Source of the DNA: [Scytonema hofmanni] UTEX 2349
Lineage (GTDB): Bacteria; Cyanobacteriota; Cyanobacteriia; Cyanobacteriales; Nostocaceae
Direction of reading: 5' to 3'
Assembly: GCF_000582685.1 (NCBI RefSeq)
Contig: NZ_KK073768.1
Coordinates: 1,485,600 to 1,549,599, forward strand
DNA: 64,000 nt
The notes below the pieces were generated by a model, which did no database searches, was not told where the DNA came from, and was given only the letters and a program-made list of their open reading frames with translations. Position 1 is the first letter of the stretch. Each line of letters starts with the position of its first letter. The translations under genes were made by a program, and so were the position numbers. Shown in pieces: positions 51,240 through 60,901 of the stretch.

Positions 51240-52268
51240 ATGAAAATTCTTGTTACCGGCACTGAAGGTTATTTAGGTTCATTATTACCTCCTTTGTTAA
51301 TCGAACGCGGACACGAAGTTCTCGGCGTAGACACAGGATATTATAAAGTGGGTTGGTTGTACAACGGTACCCAAGTAACAGCAAAAACTCTTAACAAAGA
51401 TATCCGTAATATTACCGCCGAAGATTTGCAAGGTGTCGAGGCGATCGTTCACATGGCAGAACTCTCCAACGACCCCACGGGACAACTATCACCTACTATT
51501 ACCTACGATATCAACCATAAAGGTTCTGTTCGCCTTGCCAAACTAGCCAAAGAAGCGGGTGTGCGTCGCTTTGTATACATGTCTTCTTGCAGTGTTTACG
51601 GTGTAGCTACAGAAGGTGATGTCACCGAAGAATCATCAGTGAATCCCCAAACAGCTTACGCAGAATGCAAAACCTTGGTAGAAAGAGATGTCAGACCACT
51701 CGCTGATGATGACTTCTCTCCTACTTTTATGCGAAATGCTACTGCCTTTGGTGCTTCCCCCAGAATGCGGTTTGATATTGTTTTAAACAACTTGTCAGGC
51801 TTGGCATGGACTACCAAAGAAATTAAAATGACCAGCGATGGTACACCTTGGCGTCCGTTAGTTCATGCGTTGGATATTTGTAAAGCAATTGTCTGCGCGA
51901 TCGAAGCACCACGGGATATTGTACACAATCAAATTTTCAACGTTGGCGATACTACTAATAACTATCGAGTTAAAGAAGTCGCAGAAATTATTGCTAATGT
52001 TTTCACAGGTTGTAAATTATCCTTTGGTGATAGCGGTGCAGACAACCGCAGCTATCGAGTATCTTTTGAGAAAATTAACACCATCCTGCCAGGATTTAAG
52101 TGTGATTGGAATGCTCAACGTGGTGCTCAACAATTGTTTGATTTATTCAGCCAAATAGATATGACTGAAGAAACTTTCTTATCTAGAGGTTTCACCCGCT
52201 TGAAGCAGCTAGAATACCTAATTCGCACCCAGCAAATTGACCAAGATTTCTTCTGGGTGAAGAAATAG
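51240..52268 (+). CDS. Extended SDR NAD-dependent sugar-nucleotide epimerase/dehydratase
   Basis: 342 residues. Rossmann motif VTGTEGYLGS (G7, G10, G13), catalytic Ser in YMSSCSVYG (115-118) and Y140-A-E-C-K144. C-terminal part FNVGDTTNNYRVKEVAEII. It acts on a nucleotide-linked sugar; it could serve as CDP-glucose or GDP-sugar dehydratase, epimerase or reductase, not distinguishable here. The start follows AGGAATTAAAAACC. Same strand as neighbours in the cluster. Confidence 0.9.
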   Translation: MKILVTGTEGYLGSLLPPLLIERGHEVLGVDTGYYKVGWLYNGTQVTAKTLNKDIRNITAEDLQGVEAIVHMAELSNDPTGQLSPTITYDINHKGSVRLAKLAKEAGVRRFVYMSSCSVYGVATEGDVTEESSVNPQTAYAECKTLVERDVRPLADDDFSPTFMRNATAFGASPRMRFDIVLNNLSGLAWTTKEIKMTSDGTPWRPLVHALDICKAIVCAIEAPRDIVHNQIFNVGDTTNNYRVKEVAEIIANVFTGCKLSFGDSGADNRSYRVSFEKINTILPGFKCDWNAQRGAQQLFDLFSQIDMTEETFLSRGFTRLKQLEYLIRTQQIDQDFFWVKK

Positions 52269-52500
52269 TTAGATATAGTGTTTTGCAGTTAAAAGCTGCT
52301 CTAAGGTTCCGGATCAAATATTATTTGATTCGGACTTCTCTTATCTACAAAGTATTTTATGGCAATTAAATCAGGGAAGAACGCTTGTTTTGATTAATTG
52401 GCTGAAAAAATTTCAAATCGGATCGTGATGAATGGGAGTGTTTATCTCCCTGGACAACTAATAAAATTAACACCGGACTTCATTCGATAAAAATTCAGCT
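52269..52500. other. Intergenic spacer in the polysaccharide cluster
   Basis: 230 bp, AT-rich, no repeats seen. It may hold an internal promoter; nothing firmer. Confidence 0.45.
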
Positions 52501-53469
52501 ATGAACAAATTACTCACAATCGCGATTCCTACTTACAATCGGGCAAAACTTTTAGAACAGCAACTAACTTGGTTAGCTAAAGCTATCAAAGGTTTTGAGT
52601 CTGAATGTGAAATTATTATTTCCGACAATTGTTCAACAGATAATACCCAAGAAGTCATAAAAAAATGGCAGCAAAACCTTAGTAATACCAACTTTATCGC
52701 TAATAGAAACACTGAGAATATTGGCGTAATGAAAAATATTGCTTATTGCATAAATGCAGCTACAAGTAAATACTTATGGACAATTGGTGATGACGACCCA
52801 ATTGAGATTAATGCTCTGGGTTATGTGTTAGAGAATCTCAAACAATATCCAGAGTTATCCCTATTAATTCTCAATTTCTCTTGCCGGAGCGCAGAAACTG
52901 GACAATTGATTTATAATCGCTGTTTTAATGTTGACAATGAAGAAGTGTATGCCGATGGAAAAGCACTATTTGAATATTGTCTGGAGGAAAATCACGCTGG
53001 GGTAGGGTTTATGACTGCTCAAGTATACCGAACACAATTGGTACAGTCTGCTCTCAAGAAATGGTCATCTGGTTTAAATAACATGGAGGCACAAGTATAC
53101 TGGACTGCATTCTGTGCCGCTTATGGAAGCGCAAAGGTCACGAAAGAAACCTATGTTCAAAATGCTTTCGGAGTTAGTTATTGGATGCGTGAACCAAAAG
53201 TATTGCTGAAGATGCAATATATTGATTTACCTGCATTATATGTAAAGCTGATCGAAATAGGATACTCGAATAAATTTTGTAGAAAATTGGTTTTGCAACA
53301 TTTTTTAAAAAATAACTGGAGAGTTTTTCTTGGTTCTTTGAGAAGATGGCCCATCTTAGCAATCACTACAATAATTCCATACTTGGGTTTAGTAAGCGTA
53401 TCTGCTTGGCAAATGATTTTGCCAAGCAGATTGAAACTGGAGCGCAGTAGTAACGATGCTATGACATAA
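52501..53469 (+). CDS. Glycosyltransferase family 2
   Basis: 322 residues. N-terminal GT-A domain LTIAIPTYNRAKLLEQQL, IIISDNCSTDNTQEVI and the DDDP metal site at about residue 98-101 (IGDDDPIE). The C-terminal part has a hydrophobic end (RWPILAITTIIPYLGLVSVSAWQMILP), which may attach it to the membrane. Transfers an unspecified sugar to the growing polysaccharide. Near its 3' end the coding DNA has a perfect 13-bp inverted repeat (53401-53430). Lower sequence complexity and AT-richness match neighbouring genes. Confidence 0.88.
   Translation: MNKLLTIAIPTYNRAKLLEQQLTWLAKAIKGFESECEIIISDNCSTDNTQEVIKKWQQNLSNTNFIANRNTENIGVMKNIAYCINAATSKYLWTIGDDDPIEINALGYVLENLKQYPELSLLILNFSCRSAETGQLIYNRCFNVDNEEVYADGKALFEYCLEENHAGVGFMTAQVYRTQLVQSALKKWSSGLNNMEAQVYWTAFCAAYGSAKVTKETYVQNAFGVSYWMREPKVLLKMQYIDLPALYVKLIEIGYSNKFCRKLVLQHFLKNNWRVFLGSLRRWPILAITTIIPYLGLVSVSAWQMILPSRLKLERSSNDAMT
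53401..53430. repeat. Perfect 13-bp inverted repeat inside GT2 coding sequence
   Basis: TCTGCTTGGCAAA and TTTGCCAAGCAGA separated by 4 bases, about 40 bp before the stop codon. No T-run follows; it may affect mRNA stability or be incidental. Confidence 0.75.
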
Positions 53470-53662
53470 AGATTCAGAAGATCGTCTACCCCCCCAAACG
53501 ACCAGAACTTTGTACCCAATACTGATCGGAGTTACGCAAAGAATCTGATTTGGTTAAACTAGGTACGAAGTAGTATTTTCTCTGATAAAAACCTTTTTTC
53601 CTCAGAGAATTTTCGGAAATTACTCAGTTTCCTTTGTAGTAAATATTAAATCGAGGTTATCT

Positions 53663-54220
53663 ATGATTTTTACCGAAACTGAACTCAAAGGCGCTTTCGT
53701 CATTGATTTAGAACAAAAACCAGATCACCGTGGTTTCTTTGCCCGTACTTTTTGCGCGAAAGAGTTTGAAGAACATGGCTTAAAGCCAACTGTTGCTCAA
53801 TGCAACTTATCTTACAACCATAAAAAAGGAACGCTGCGGGGAATGCACTATCAAGTTTCCCCAGCAACCGAAACAAAATTAGTCCGCTGTACTCAAGGCT
53901 CTATCTACGACGTAATTATTGATATGCGTCCTGAGTCTCCGACATTTTTATCACATTTTGGCGTAGAACTCAGCGCAGATAACCGTCGCGCTTTATACGT
54001 TCCGGAAATGTTTGCCCACGGCTATCAAGCACTTACAGATGATGCTGAAGTTATATATCAAGTAGGTGAATTTTATACACCTGGGTATGAACGGGGTCTA
54101 CGTTATGATGACCCATTTTTTAACATTCAATGGCCCGTTGATGTAACCGAAATTTCCGAGAAAGATTTAAATTGGCCATTGATGAAAATGATGAGCGTGG
54201 GAGGCACATCTTTAAGATAA
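53663..54220 (+). CDS. dTDP-4-dehydrorhamnose 3,5-epimerase-like protein
   Basis: 185 residues, the RfbC length. Motifs GFFARTFC, GTLRGMHYQ with the catalytic-type H62, YVPEMFAHGYQAL and Y132 in VIYQVGEFY. It epimerises C3/C5 of a 4-keto-6-deoxy nucleotide sugar. Since rfbF upstream makes CDP-glucose, the substrate may be a CDP- or dTDP-linked sugar. The clear ATG follows ATCGAGG. Separate transcript start possible in the 193-bp gap upstream. Confidence 0.9.
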   Translation: MIFTETELKGAFVIDLEQKPDHRGFFARTFCAKEFEEHGLKPTVAQCNLSYNHKKGTLRGMHYQVSPATETKLVRCTQGSIYDVIIDMRPESPTFLSHFGVELSADNRRALYVPEMFAHGYQALTDDAEVIYQVGEFYTPGYERGLRYDDPFFNIQWPVDVTEISEKDLNWPLMKMMSVGGTSLR

Positions 54221-54456
54221 GAGTATAATTGTTGACAATTCACCATAATGCACCTCATTAATAGTTAGTCAAATTGATTGAGGTGCAAATTCCAAGTATT
54301 TTTCTTGGCGGTGTTAGCGGAAACATTTATTTTTTATTAGAAAAATAAATGTTTGTATCTATTAAATCAATAGGTTTAAGTTGTTTCCCTTTCACAAAAA
54401 CAACTTGCGAAAAAAACGCTAACAATAAACACGATTTGATGGAAGGAGTTTAATCA
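54221..54456. other. Spacer with TGCACCTCA/TGAGGTGCA stem
   Basis: 236 bp. A 9-bp stem (54249-54257 with 54279-54287, 21-base loop) could be a weak terminator after the epimerase gene. GAAGGAGTTT before the next ATG is a strong ribosome-binding site. Confidence 0.55.
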
Positions 54457-55770
54457 ATGATTATTATAGATCGCGCCTTACAAGTACGTGCCGAGGCAGG
54501 TAAACCGGTTAAAGTAGCCATGATTGGTGCTGGCTTTATGGGTCGAGGAATTGCCAATCAAATTGCTAATTCGGTTCCAGGTATGGAGTTAGTTGCTATC
54601 TTCAACCGTCAAATTGACGCTGCCAAGCGAGCTTATTCGGAAGCAGGAATTGAGAATGTTCAAGTTGTTTCCACTGTAACTGAATTAGAAGACGCGATCG
54701 CCCGTGGTGAGTATGCTGTCACCGAAGACGCGATGTTGCTGTGTCAAGCTGAAGGCATTGATGCTTTAATTGAAGTTACAGGTGCAGTGGAATTTGGCGC
54801 GGCTGTGGTCATGGAAGCGATCGCCCATCGCAAGCACGTAATTATGATGAACGCTGAACTCGATGGGACAATTGGTCCAATCTTAAAAGTATACGCCGAT
54901 AAAGCTGGCGTTATTCTCAGCGCTTGCGACGGGGATCAGCCAGGGGTGGAAATGAACCTTTACCGCTTTGTTAAAAGTATTGGTTTAACTCCTTTATTGT
55001 GCGGTAATATCAAAGGACTGCAAGACCCTTATCGGAATCCCACCACACAGGAAGCATTTGCCAAACGCTGGGGTCAAAAGGCTCACATGGTAACTAGTTT
55101 TGCTGATGGCACAAAAATTTCCTTCGAGCAAGCGATCGTTGCCAACGCTACAGGAATGACAATTGCCAAGCGGGGAATGTTGGGATATGACTTTGCAGGT
55201 CATGTCGATGAAATGACCAACATGTATGATGTTGAACAGCTTAAAGAATTAGGCGGTATCGTCGATTACGTAGTTGGAGCAAAACCAGGTCCAGGTGTAT
55301 TTGTATTTGCAACTCACGACGATCCCAAGCAACGTCACTACCTCAACTTGTACAAATTAGGTGAAGGTCCTCTCTACAGCTTCTATACTCCTTATCATCT
55401 GTGTCATTTTGAAGTTCCACTATCCGTTGCGCGTGCTGTCTTGTTCCAGGATGCTGTCATGTCCCCCATCGCCGGTCCCCTTGTGGATGTAGTCACCACC
55501 GCTAAAATCGACCTGAAAGCTGGAGAAACCCTGGATGGCATTGGCTACTACATGACCTACGGTCAATGTGAGAAGTCGCAAATTGTCCAAGAGCAAAACC
55601 TATTACCAATTGGTTTAGCCGAAGGATGTCGCCTGAAACGAGATATTTCTAAAGATCAAGTTCTCACCTACGATGATGTAGAATTGCCATCAGGCAGACT
55701 TGGCGATAAACTGCGAGGAGAGCAAAATGCTTACTTCGCTACTGGAAAAACCCTGGCAGCAGTCGGGTAA
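54457..55770 (+). CDS. COG4091-type NAD(P)-dependent oxidoreductase with SAF domain
   Basis: 437 residues with GGAG upstream of the ATG. Rossmann fold VAMIGAGFMGRGIANQIAN, central region with LDGTIGPIL and CDGDQPGVEMNLYRF, and C-terminal SAF-like domain LKAGETLDGIGYYMTYG...LPIGLAEGCRLKRDISKDQ. This is the homoserine-dehydrogenase-like family of unclear substrate; here it is next to sugar-nucleotide genes, so it may reduce or oxidise a sugar-derived intermediate. High conservation across its length and a normal start suggest a functional enzyme. Confidence 0.88.
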   Translation: MIIIDRALQVRAEAGKPVKVAMIGAGFMGRGIANQIANSVPGMELVAIFNRQIDAAKRAYSEAGIENVQVVSTVTELEDAIARGEYAVTEDAMLLCQAEGIDALIEVTGAVEFGAAVVMEAIAHRKHVIMMNAELDGTIGPILKVYADKAGVILSACDGDQPGVEMNLYRFVKSIGLTPLLCGNIKGLQDPYRNPTTQEAFAKRWGQKAHMVTSFADGTKISFEQAIVANATGMTIAKRGMLGYDFAGHVDEMTNMYDVEQLKELGGIVDYVVGAKPGPGVFVFATHDDPKQRHYLNLYKLGEGPLYSFYTPYHLCHFEVPLSVARAVLFQDAVMSPIAGPLVDVVTTAKIDLKAGETLDGIGYYMTYGQCEKSQIVQEQNLLPIGLAEGCRLKRDISKDQVLTYDDVELPSGRLGDKLRGEQNAYFATGKTLAAVG

Positions 55771-56230
55771 TATCTTGAATTGAAGTGACAGTAGTGACAA
55801 GTATTTATGTAAAGCAATCAAAATTGTCAACAATCTGCGATAAAAATTAGTATAAGTTGAGCAATTACCTTGGATGCTAATATCATCATGAAGAGGGGGA
55901 AAGGGTTATTTTAAGAGGGGAAAAGGTTAAAAAGACTCATAGTAAAGGGTAGGAGTTATTTGAAATTAGTCGATTGGTCTTGAATTACTTCAACATTTCC
56001 TCTTTTTTCCTTTCCCCCATAAATACAACGTTCACTGCTGTCATTGTTACATTTAAGTATTACTACATATAGATAATTGTTTTTTTCATAAAGAAAAAAT
56101 CCTTTTTGGAAATATTCTGATAAAGAAACAGGCGTGGGATAGTAACTTCTACTGATAAACAATAAAATTATTTTTAGGAACTAACTGCTGAAGATTTAAA
56201 TAAGCTTTAAATAAACTTTAGGTAAAATTT
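55771..56230. other. Intergenic region with GGGGGAAAGG repeats
   Basis: 460 bp with GGGGGAAAGGG (about 55893) and GAGGGGAAAAGG (about 55914), the same word family as at 37306-37341. Frames through it are short and not gene-like. The AT-rich stretch 56160-56225 before the next gene may be its promoter; no strong site seen. Confidence 0.55.
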
Positions 56231-57331
56231 ATGAAAATTGCTCTAGTCCATGATTACTTAACCCAGCGCGGTGGGGCAGAGCGCGTGTTTGAGTTACTGT
56301 GTAAGCGCTACCCGGAAGCTGACATTTTCACATCATTGTACGATCGCCAACAAACTATTGATTTAGGCGATCGTATAGTTAACACAACTTTCTTGCAAAG
56401 CATTCCAGGTGCAGCCAAGTATTTCCGCTTAATGGCTCCTTTTTATTTTCCTGCCTTTCGAGCCTTAGACCTGCAAGACTACGATCTCATCATCAGTAGT
56501 AGCACCAGCTTCGCCAAAGCAGTAAGAAAAAACCCAAAAGCACGCCACATTTGCTTTTGTCATAATGTTACGCGTTTTTTGTGGGATACAGAAACTTATT
56601 TACGCGAGTATGGAGACTATCGATATTTTGCACCTTTAATCGAACAAATTTTTGGAGTAATGAGAAAGGTAGACCTGATTTATGGACAGGAACCTGACCT
56701 TTACATTGCTAATTCTACTGTTGTAGGTCGTCGGATTGAAAAAATTTACAAGAAAAAAGCTATTGTAATTAACTACCCAATTGATACCAAAAAGTTTGTT
56801 TATTCAGATATAAAAGAAGAATATTATCTTGCCTCAGCCCGGATGATCAGCTATAAACGTCTTGATATAGTAGTTGAAGCTTTCAATTGGCTGGGGTGGC
56901 GATTATTAATATCAGGGGACGGTCCAGAACAAGAACGGTTAAAATCCAAAGCATTAGATAATATTGAGTTTTTGGGGCATGTACCTGATGCACGACGCAC
57001 TCAGTTGTTTTCTAAAGCTACGTCTGTTATAGTGGCAGCTTTAGAAGATTACGGCTTAGTTCCAGTAGAGGCTAATGCTAGTGGAACACCAGTCATTGCC
57101 TATGGAGCAGGTGGGGTATTAGATACTCAGGTACCTGGAAAGACAGGAGTCTTTTTTAAGAGACAAACACCCGAATCTCTACAAACCGCACTACTAGAAG
57201 CCAGGGAAATCAATTGGGATTATGCCGACATCCGCAATCATGCTGTGACACATTTTTCGGAAGAGGCATTTTTTAATCAAGTAGAGCAAGTTATTGACCA
57301 AACTTGTAGCCTACATCCATCATTCATTTAA
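56231..57331 (+). CDS. Glycosyltransferase family 4 (WbaZ-like)
   Basis: 366 residues. Starts MKIALVHDYLTQRGGAERVF, the donor-side Gly-rich loop typical of GT4; the C-terminal domain has SGDGPEQERL, FLGHVPDARR and EDYGLVPVEANASGTPVIAYGAGG with the E-x7-E catalytic pair. It probably transfers mannose or a related hexose from a GDP- or UDP-sugar. It is followed by a tyrosine autokinase 24 bp downstream, so both may be co-transcribed. Confidence 0.93.
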   Translation: MKIALVHDYLTQRGGAERVFELLCKRYPEADIFTSLYDRQQTIDLGDRIVNTTFLQSIPGAAKYFRLMAPFYFPAFRALDLQDYDLIISSSTSFAKAVRKNPKARHICFCHNVTRFLWDTETYLREYGDYRYFAPLIEQIFGVMRKVDLIYGQEPDLYIANSTVVGRRIEKIYKKKAIVINYPIDTKKFVYSDIKEEYYLASARMISYKRLDIVVEAFNWLGWRLLISGDGPEQERLKSKALDNIEFLGHVPDARRTQLFSKATSVIVAALEDYGLVPVEANASGTPVIAYGAGGVLDTQVPGKTGVFFKRQTPESLQTALLEAREINWDYADIRNHAVTHFSEEAFFNQVEQVIDQTCSLHPSFI

Positions 57332-57355
57332 ACTGTTAGCTGAGGGATAGTAAAC

Positions 57356-59587
57356 GTGATTCAAACTAGTAGTCTAAATCCCAATGTAAATCCAATTGCT
57401 GAAACAGAACCAGGTTATGGACAACTGTTTGCAGTTTTAATCAGGAGATTTCCTTGGTTTTTAGTAGTATTTATGACTTCGGTAGGCGTTGCACATTTTT
57501 TAACTTCTAAAACAGCACCTACCTACAAAAGCAGTATGCAGTTGCAGATAGAACCTAACTATCAGGGTACCCCAGAAGGAGGTGGAGCAGAAAATAAGTT
57601 TACTGAGTCTAATGTTAAGATAGACGTCGCAACTCAGTTGAACCTGATGAAGAGTTCTGGACTTCTTGAAAAAGCAGTTAATAAACTTAAACCTGATTAT
57701 CCTGATATAACTGTAGGTGAAATTAAAGGCTCTTTATTTCTGGAGCAATTAAGAGGAAAAGAAGATAATATCGCTACTAAAATTTTCCAAGCAGACTACA
57801 CTACTACAGATCCAGTAAAGACAAAAAAAGTTCTAGATGCTGTTCAGAAAGTTTATTTAGAATATAACATCCAACAGCAGGATCAGCGTTTAAGAAAGGG
57901 TCTGAGAAACATTAAAGAAGAGTTAAAAAAAGTACGTGAAGACCTGACAGTCTCTGAGAGAAAATTACAACAGTTCCGCAGTACCGAGAAATTTATCGAC
58001 CCAGAGCAACAGGCTAGAGCTTTAGAAGAAGATTTGAACAGAATTGTGCAGGTACGACGCGACACTCGTTCTCTGTATGAGGAAACTTTGGCTCGGCAAA
58101 AATCTTTAGAAGAACAACTTAAGCGTACTCCACAGAATGCCCTAGTAGCTTCGCGTCTGAGTCAGTCTACTCGCTACCAAGGGTTACTCAACGAAATCCA
58201 AAGAACAGAACTGGCTCTAGGGCAGGAACGCTTGCGTTTCACGGATGAGACTCCCAGCGTCCAAAAACTGATAGAACAACTTCAAACCCAGAAGCAATTA
58301 TTGCAACAAGAGGTCGGACGGACTTTAGGGGGTAGCACTCCTACTGTCAGTCCTGCTGGAGATAGTTTATTACAACAAGGACAGCTTAGTGCAATTGACC
58401 TCAACCTTGCCGGTCAGCTAGCAGAAACACAAACAAATATAGTTGCTTTAAGAGCTCGCGATCAAACACTGCTACCAAAAGAGACTCAGTTGCGTGAAGA
58501 ACTCAAACGCTACCCAGCTTTATTGGCTGAGTACAATCGCTTACAACCGCTGATAGTACTTAGCCGTCAACGTTTGCAAGACCTTTTGAAATCTGAGCAA
58601 GAATTGCGACAGGAACTTGACAAAGGTGGATTTAATTGGGAAGTTGTGGAAAAACCCCAGGAAGGGGAGCGGACGGGTCCCAACTCTCAGCAAAATCTTT
58701 TATTGGGTGCAGTGGTAGGGTTAATGTTGGGAGGAATTGCTGCCTTTGTTCGGGAAGCAAGTGATGATTCTGTTCATACTACTGCTCAGTTGGAGAAGCA
58801 GGTTTCCTTGCCGTTGTTGGGAACTACTCCTAAGTTGCCACCAGCCAAACCCAGAGAGTCAGTGATCAAGTTGCCTTTTGGCAAGCCAGAAGTACTAGCT
58901 CCTTGGACAATTCAGGTGCTACAATCTCCACCGCGTTGGGAATCGCTGGATCTGATTTATAAAAATATTGAACTGGTAAATTCTGTTGCTTCGTTCAAAT
59001 CTTTGATGATCACTTCGGCTTTGCCGGATGAGGGTAAGTCAGCATTAGCATTGGGTCTAGCGATGAGTGCTGCCCGTTTACACAAAAGAGTATTGTTAAT
59101 TGATGCAAACTTACGCGATCCCAGTCTGCATAAACAACTTAATCTGCCAAATGAACAGGGGCTTTCATCTCTGCTGGCAAGTGATATTGCTCTACCCAAC
59201 CAAATTAGTATTCAATCTTCAGGTTCATCTTACATTGATATTTTGACCGCAGGACCTTCCCCTGGCGATCCAGCTAATTTATTGAGTTCCCCCCGCATGA
59301 TGCAATTGATGGCAGCATTTGAGGAGAACTACGATCTAGTACTCATTGATGCTTCTCCGGTTCTGGGCATGGTGGATGCTATACTCACAGCATCATCTTG
59401 TCGCAGCGTGGTCATGGTGGCAAGTATTGGTAAGGTAACTCGAACTCAACTGACACAGGCTACAACGATGTTGAGCAAGTTAAATTTGGTTGGGGTTGTT
59501 GCAAATGGAGTATCTAATTCTAGCAGTACCTACGTACCCTATGTAAAGCCACAACGATTGGCGTTGAAAGAAGCTATAGAAAAATAG
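57356..59587 (+). CDS. Wzc-like polysaccharide co-polymerase with bacterial tyrosine kinase domain
   Basis: 743 residues, GTG start with GAGGG ribosome-binding site. Two membrane helices (about 33-53 and 445-465) bracket a large periplasmic Wzz-like part with long coiled coils (200-420). The C-terminal BY-kinase domain has Walker A LPDEGKSALAL (about 560), Walker A' LLIDANLRDP and Walker B LVLIDASPV. The usual C-terminal Tyr cluster is reduced to two tyrosines in YVPYVKPQR. It controls chain length and export of capsule or exopolysaccharide. The export outer-membrane protein and phosphatase are not in the window. Confidence 0.92.
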   Translation: MIQTSSLNPNVNPIAETEPGYGQLFAVLIRRFPWFLVVFMTSVGVAHFLTSKTAPTYKSSMQLQIEPNYQGTPEGGGAENKFTESNVKIDVATQLNLMKSSGLLEKAVNKLKPDYPDITVGEIKGSLFLEQLRGKEDNIATKIFQADYTTTDPVKTKKVLDAVQKVYLEYNIQQQDQRLRKGLRNIKEELKKVREDLTVSERKLQQFRSTEKFIDPEQQARALEEDLNRIVQVRRDTRSLYEETLARQKSLEEQLKRTPQNALVASRLSQSTRYQGLLNEIQRTELALGQERLRFTDETPSVQKLIEQLQTQKQLLQQEVGRTLGGSTPTVSPAGDSLLQQGQLSAIDLNLAGQLAETQTNIVALRARDQTLLPKETQLREELKRYPALLAEYNRLQPLIVLSRQRLQDLLKSEQELRQELDKGGFNWEVVEKPQEGERTGPNSQQNLLLGAVVGLMLGGIAAFVREASDDSVHTTAQLEKQVSLPLLGTTPKLPPAKPRESVIKLPFGKPEVLAPWTIQVLQSPPRWESLDLIYKNIELVNSVASFKSLMITSALPDEGKSALALGLAMSAARLHKRVLLIDANLRDPSLHKQLNLPNEQGLSSLLASDIALPNQISIQSSGSSYIDILTAGPSPGDPANLLSSPRMMQLMAAFEENYDLVLIDASPVLGMVDAILTASSCRSVVMVASIGKVTRTQLTQATTMLSKLNLVGVVANGVSNSSSTYVPYVKPQRLALKEAIEK

Positions 59588-59656
59588 GTAGGTATTATCT
59601 TTACAAATGGGCGTTTTGCTTCACCCTAGAGGTACATGCGTAAAACCCAAAACCAT

Positions 59657-59685
59657 GTAAAGACGTTCCGCCGGAACGTCTCTAC
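59657..59685. repeat. GTAAAGACG...CGTCTCTAC palindrome
   Basis: 29-bp palindrome differing from 7082-7110 by one base. Lies between the convergent Wzc-like gene and the minus-strand GT4 gene; as a hairpin it could end either transcript. Confidence 0.9.
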
Positions 59686-59752
59686 GTGTATTTAATCACA
59701 ACACAATCTGCTGTAAGTTATTTATTAACGTCTGCAATATGCCTTATTTTGT

Positions 59753-60901
59753 CTAAGTTAAAGGCAACTCAGTATTAACTTGAGAAACATTTGGCACCGC
59801 AGAGCGAACCGCATTTATAAAGTTTTCGGCGTAACGTTGGGTAGAAAAATCGAGGGCACGTTGTCGCGCTGCGACTGCGGCATTACGGGCAAATTCTTGG
59901 TCGTCAAGATAACGGAGAATTGCGATCGCTAATGCATCAAAGTCACCGTAAGGCGTTAGCAGTCCATTTACACCGTCAGTAATTATTTCAGTCGGTCCGC
60001 CAACATTGCCAGCAATCACGGGTTTGCCTAATGCCATCGCCTCAATAACCACCAAACCAAACGGCTCGTTATCAGAGGCATGAACAAATACATCCATCGC
60101 CTGCATCCATTCTGGCACATTGCGCTGTAGCCCAACTGTCAGAACGCGATCGCTTAAGTTCAACGCGGTTATTTTCTCTTTTAAGAAATCTTCATAATCC
60201 GGTTCCAAGTCATGCTTACCCCCAACAACCACACAATGGGCATCGGGATACTTCTGCAAGACTTTCGGCATTGCCTCCACAACAACGTGCATTCCCTTCC
60301 AGCGTTGCAATCGTCCGACAATTCCAATTAAAGGTCCATGCAACGGCAAACCCAGCTTTGAGCGCATCGTGGCTGGAGTTGGCAGAATAGCTGGATCGAA
60401 GCGGTCTAGCGCCACCCCTGGATGCACTAAATATACTGGGGTTTTCGGTAAAATTTGTGACTGCGCCTCTTGAATAGCTTTAGTAATAGTAACTACACCA
60501 CACGCAGGCATCAAATTGACCAGCCGTTTTAAAAAGCTTTTATTATCTGGAATTTCCTGCTGATACCACATTGCAGGGATGCCAGCCAGCAGCGCTGCCA
60601 GTCCTCCGGTGAGGTGGGACAGCCACATCCAGCTGATGATAACATCTACACGTTCGCGCCTGATTATAGAAGCGATCTTGGCTGCGGTGGCGACTAAACG
60701 ATGTAATTCCCGTACACGACTACCAAGGACAACTATAGTGGAAATACCAAGCGATCGCACTTGCTCTACCAACGGACCATCTTCGTTAAAAATTACCAGC
60801 CACTCTACATCCCCATGTCGTCCTTGTTGCAGCAAGTCCCAGAAAGTCATTTCACTTCCGCCGCGTTGTTCAGCCAGTGGCATTATAATAGCAACTTTCA
60901 T
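59753..60901 (-). CDS. Glycosyltransferase family 4
   Basis: 382 residues. N-terminal GGSEMTFWDLLQQ loop, C-terminal PLIGIVGRLQRWKG and DNEPFGLVVIEAMALGKPVIAG with the E-x7-E catalytic pair. GT-B retaining transferase of a hexose, probably in the cytosol. Start ATG overlaps the stop of the O-antigen polymerase-like gene by 4 bases (ATGA), so the two are translationally coupled in a four-gene minus-strand operon. Confidence 0.92.
   Translation of the reverse strand: MKVAIIMPLAEQRGGSEMTFWDLLQQGRHGDVEWLVIFNEDGPLVEQVRSLGISTIVVLGSRVRELHRLVATAAKIASIIRRERVDVIISWMWLSHLTGGLAALLAGIPAMWYQQEIPDNKSFLKRLVNLMPACGVVTITKAIQEAQSQILPKTPVYLVHPGVALDRFDPAILPTPATMRSKLGLPLHGPLIGIVGRLQRWKGMHVVVEAMPKVLQKYPDAHCVVVGGKHDLEPDYEDFLKEKITALNLSDRVLTVGLQRNVPEWMQAMDVFVHASDNEPFGLVVIEAMALGKPVIAGNVGGPTEIITDGVNGLLTPYGDFDALAIAILRYLDDQEFARNAAVAARQRALDFSTQRYAENFINAVRSAVPNVSQVNTELPLT

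Noticed and set aside
55956..56162. Minus-strand 68-codon frame between the COG4091-type and GT4 genes
   Set aside because: No ribosome-binding site, no recognisable domain, AT-rich; the frame includes repeat-like GGGGGAAAGG words on the opposite strand.
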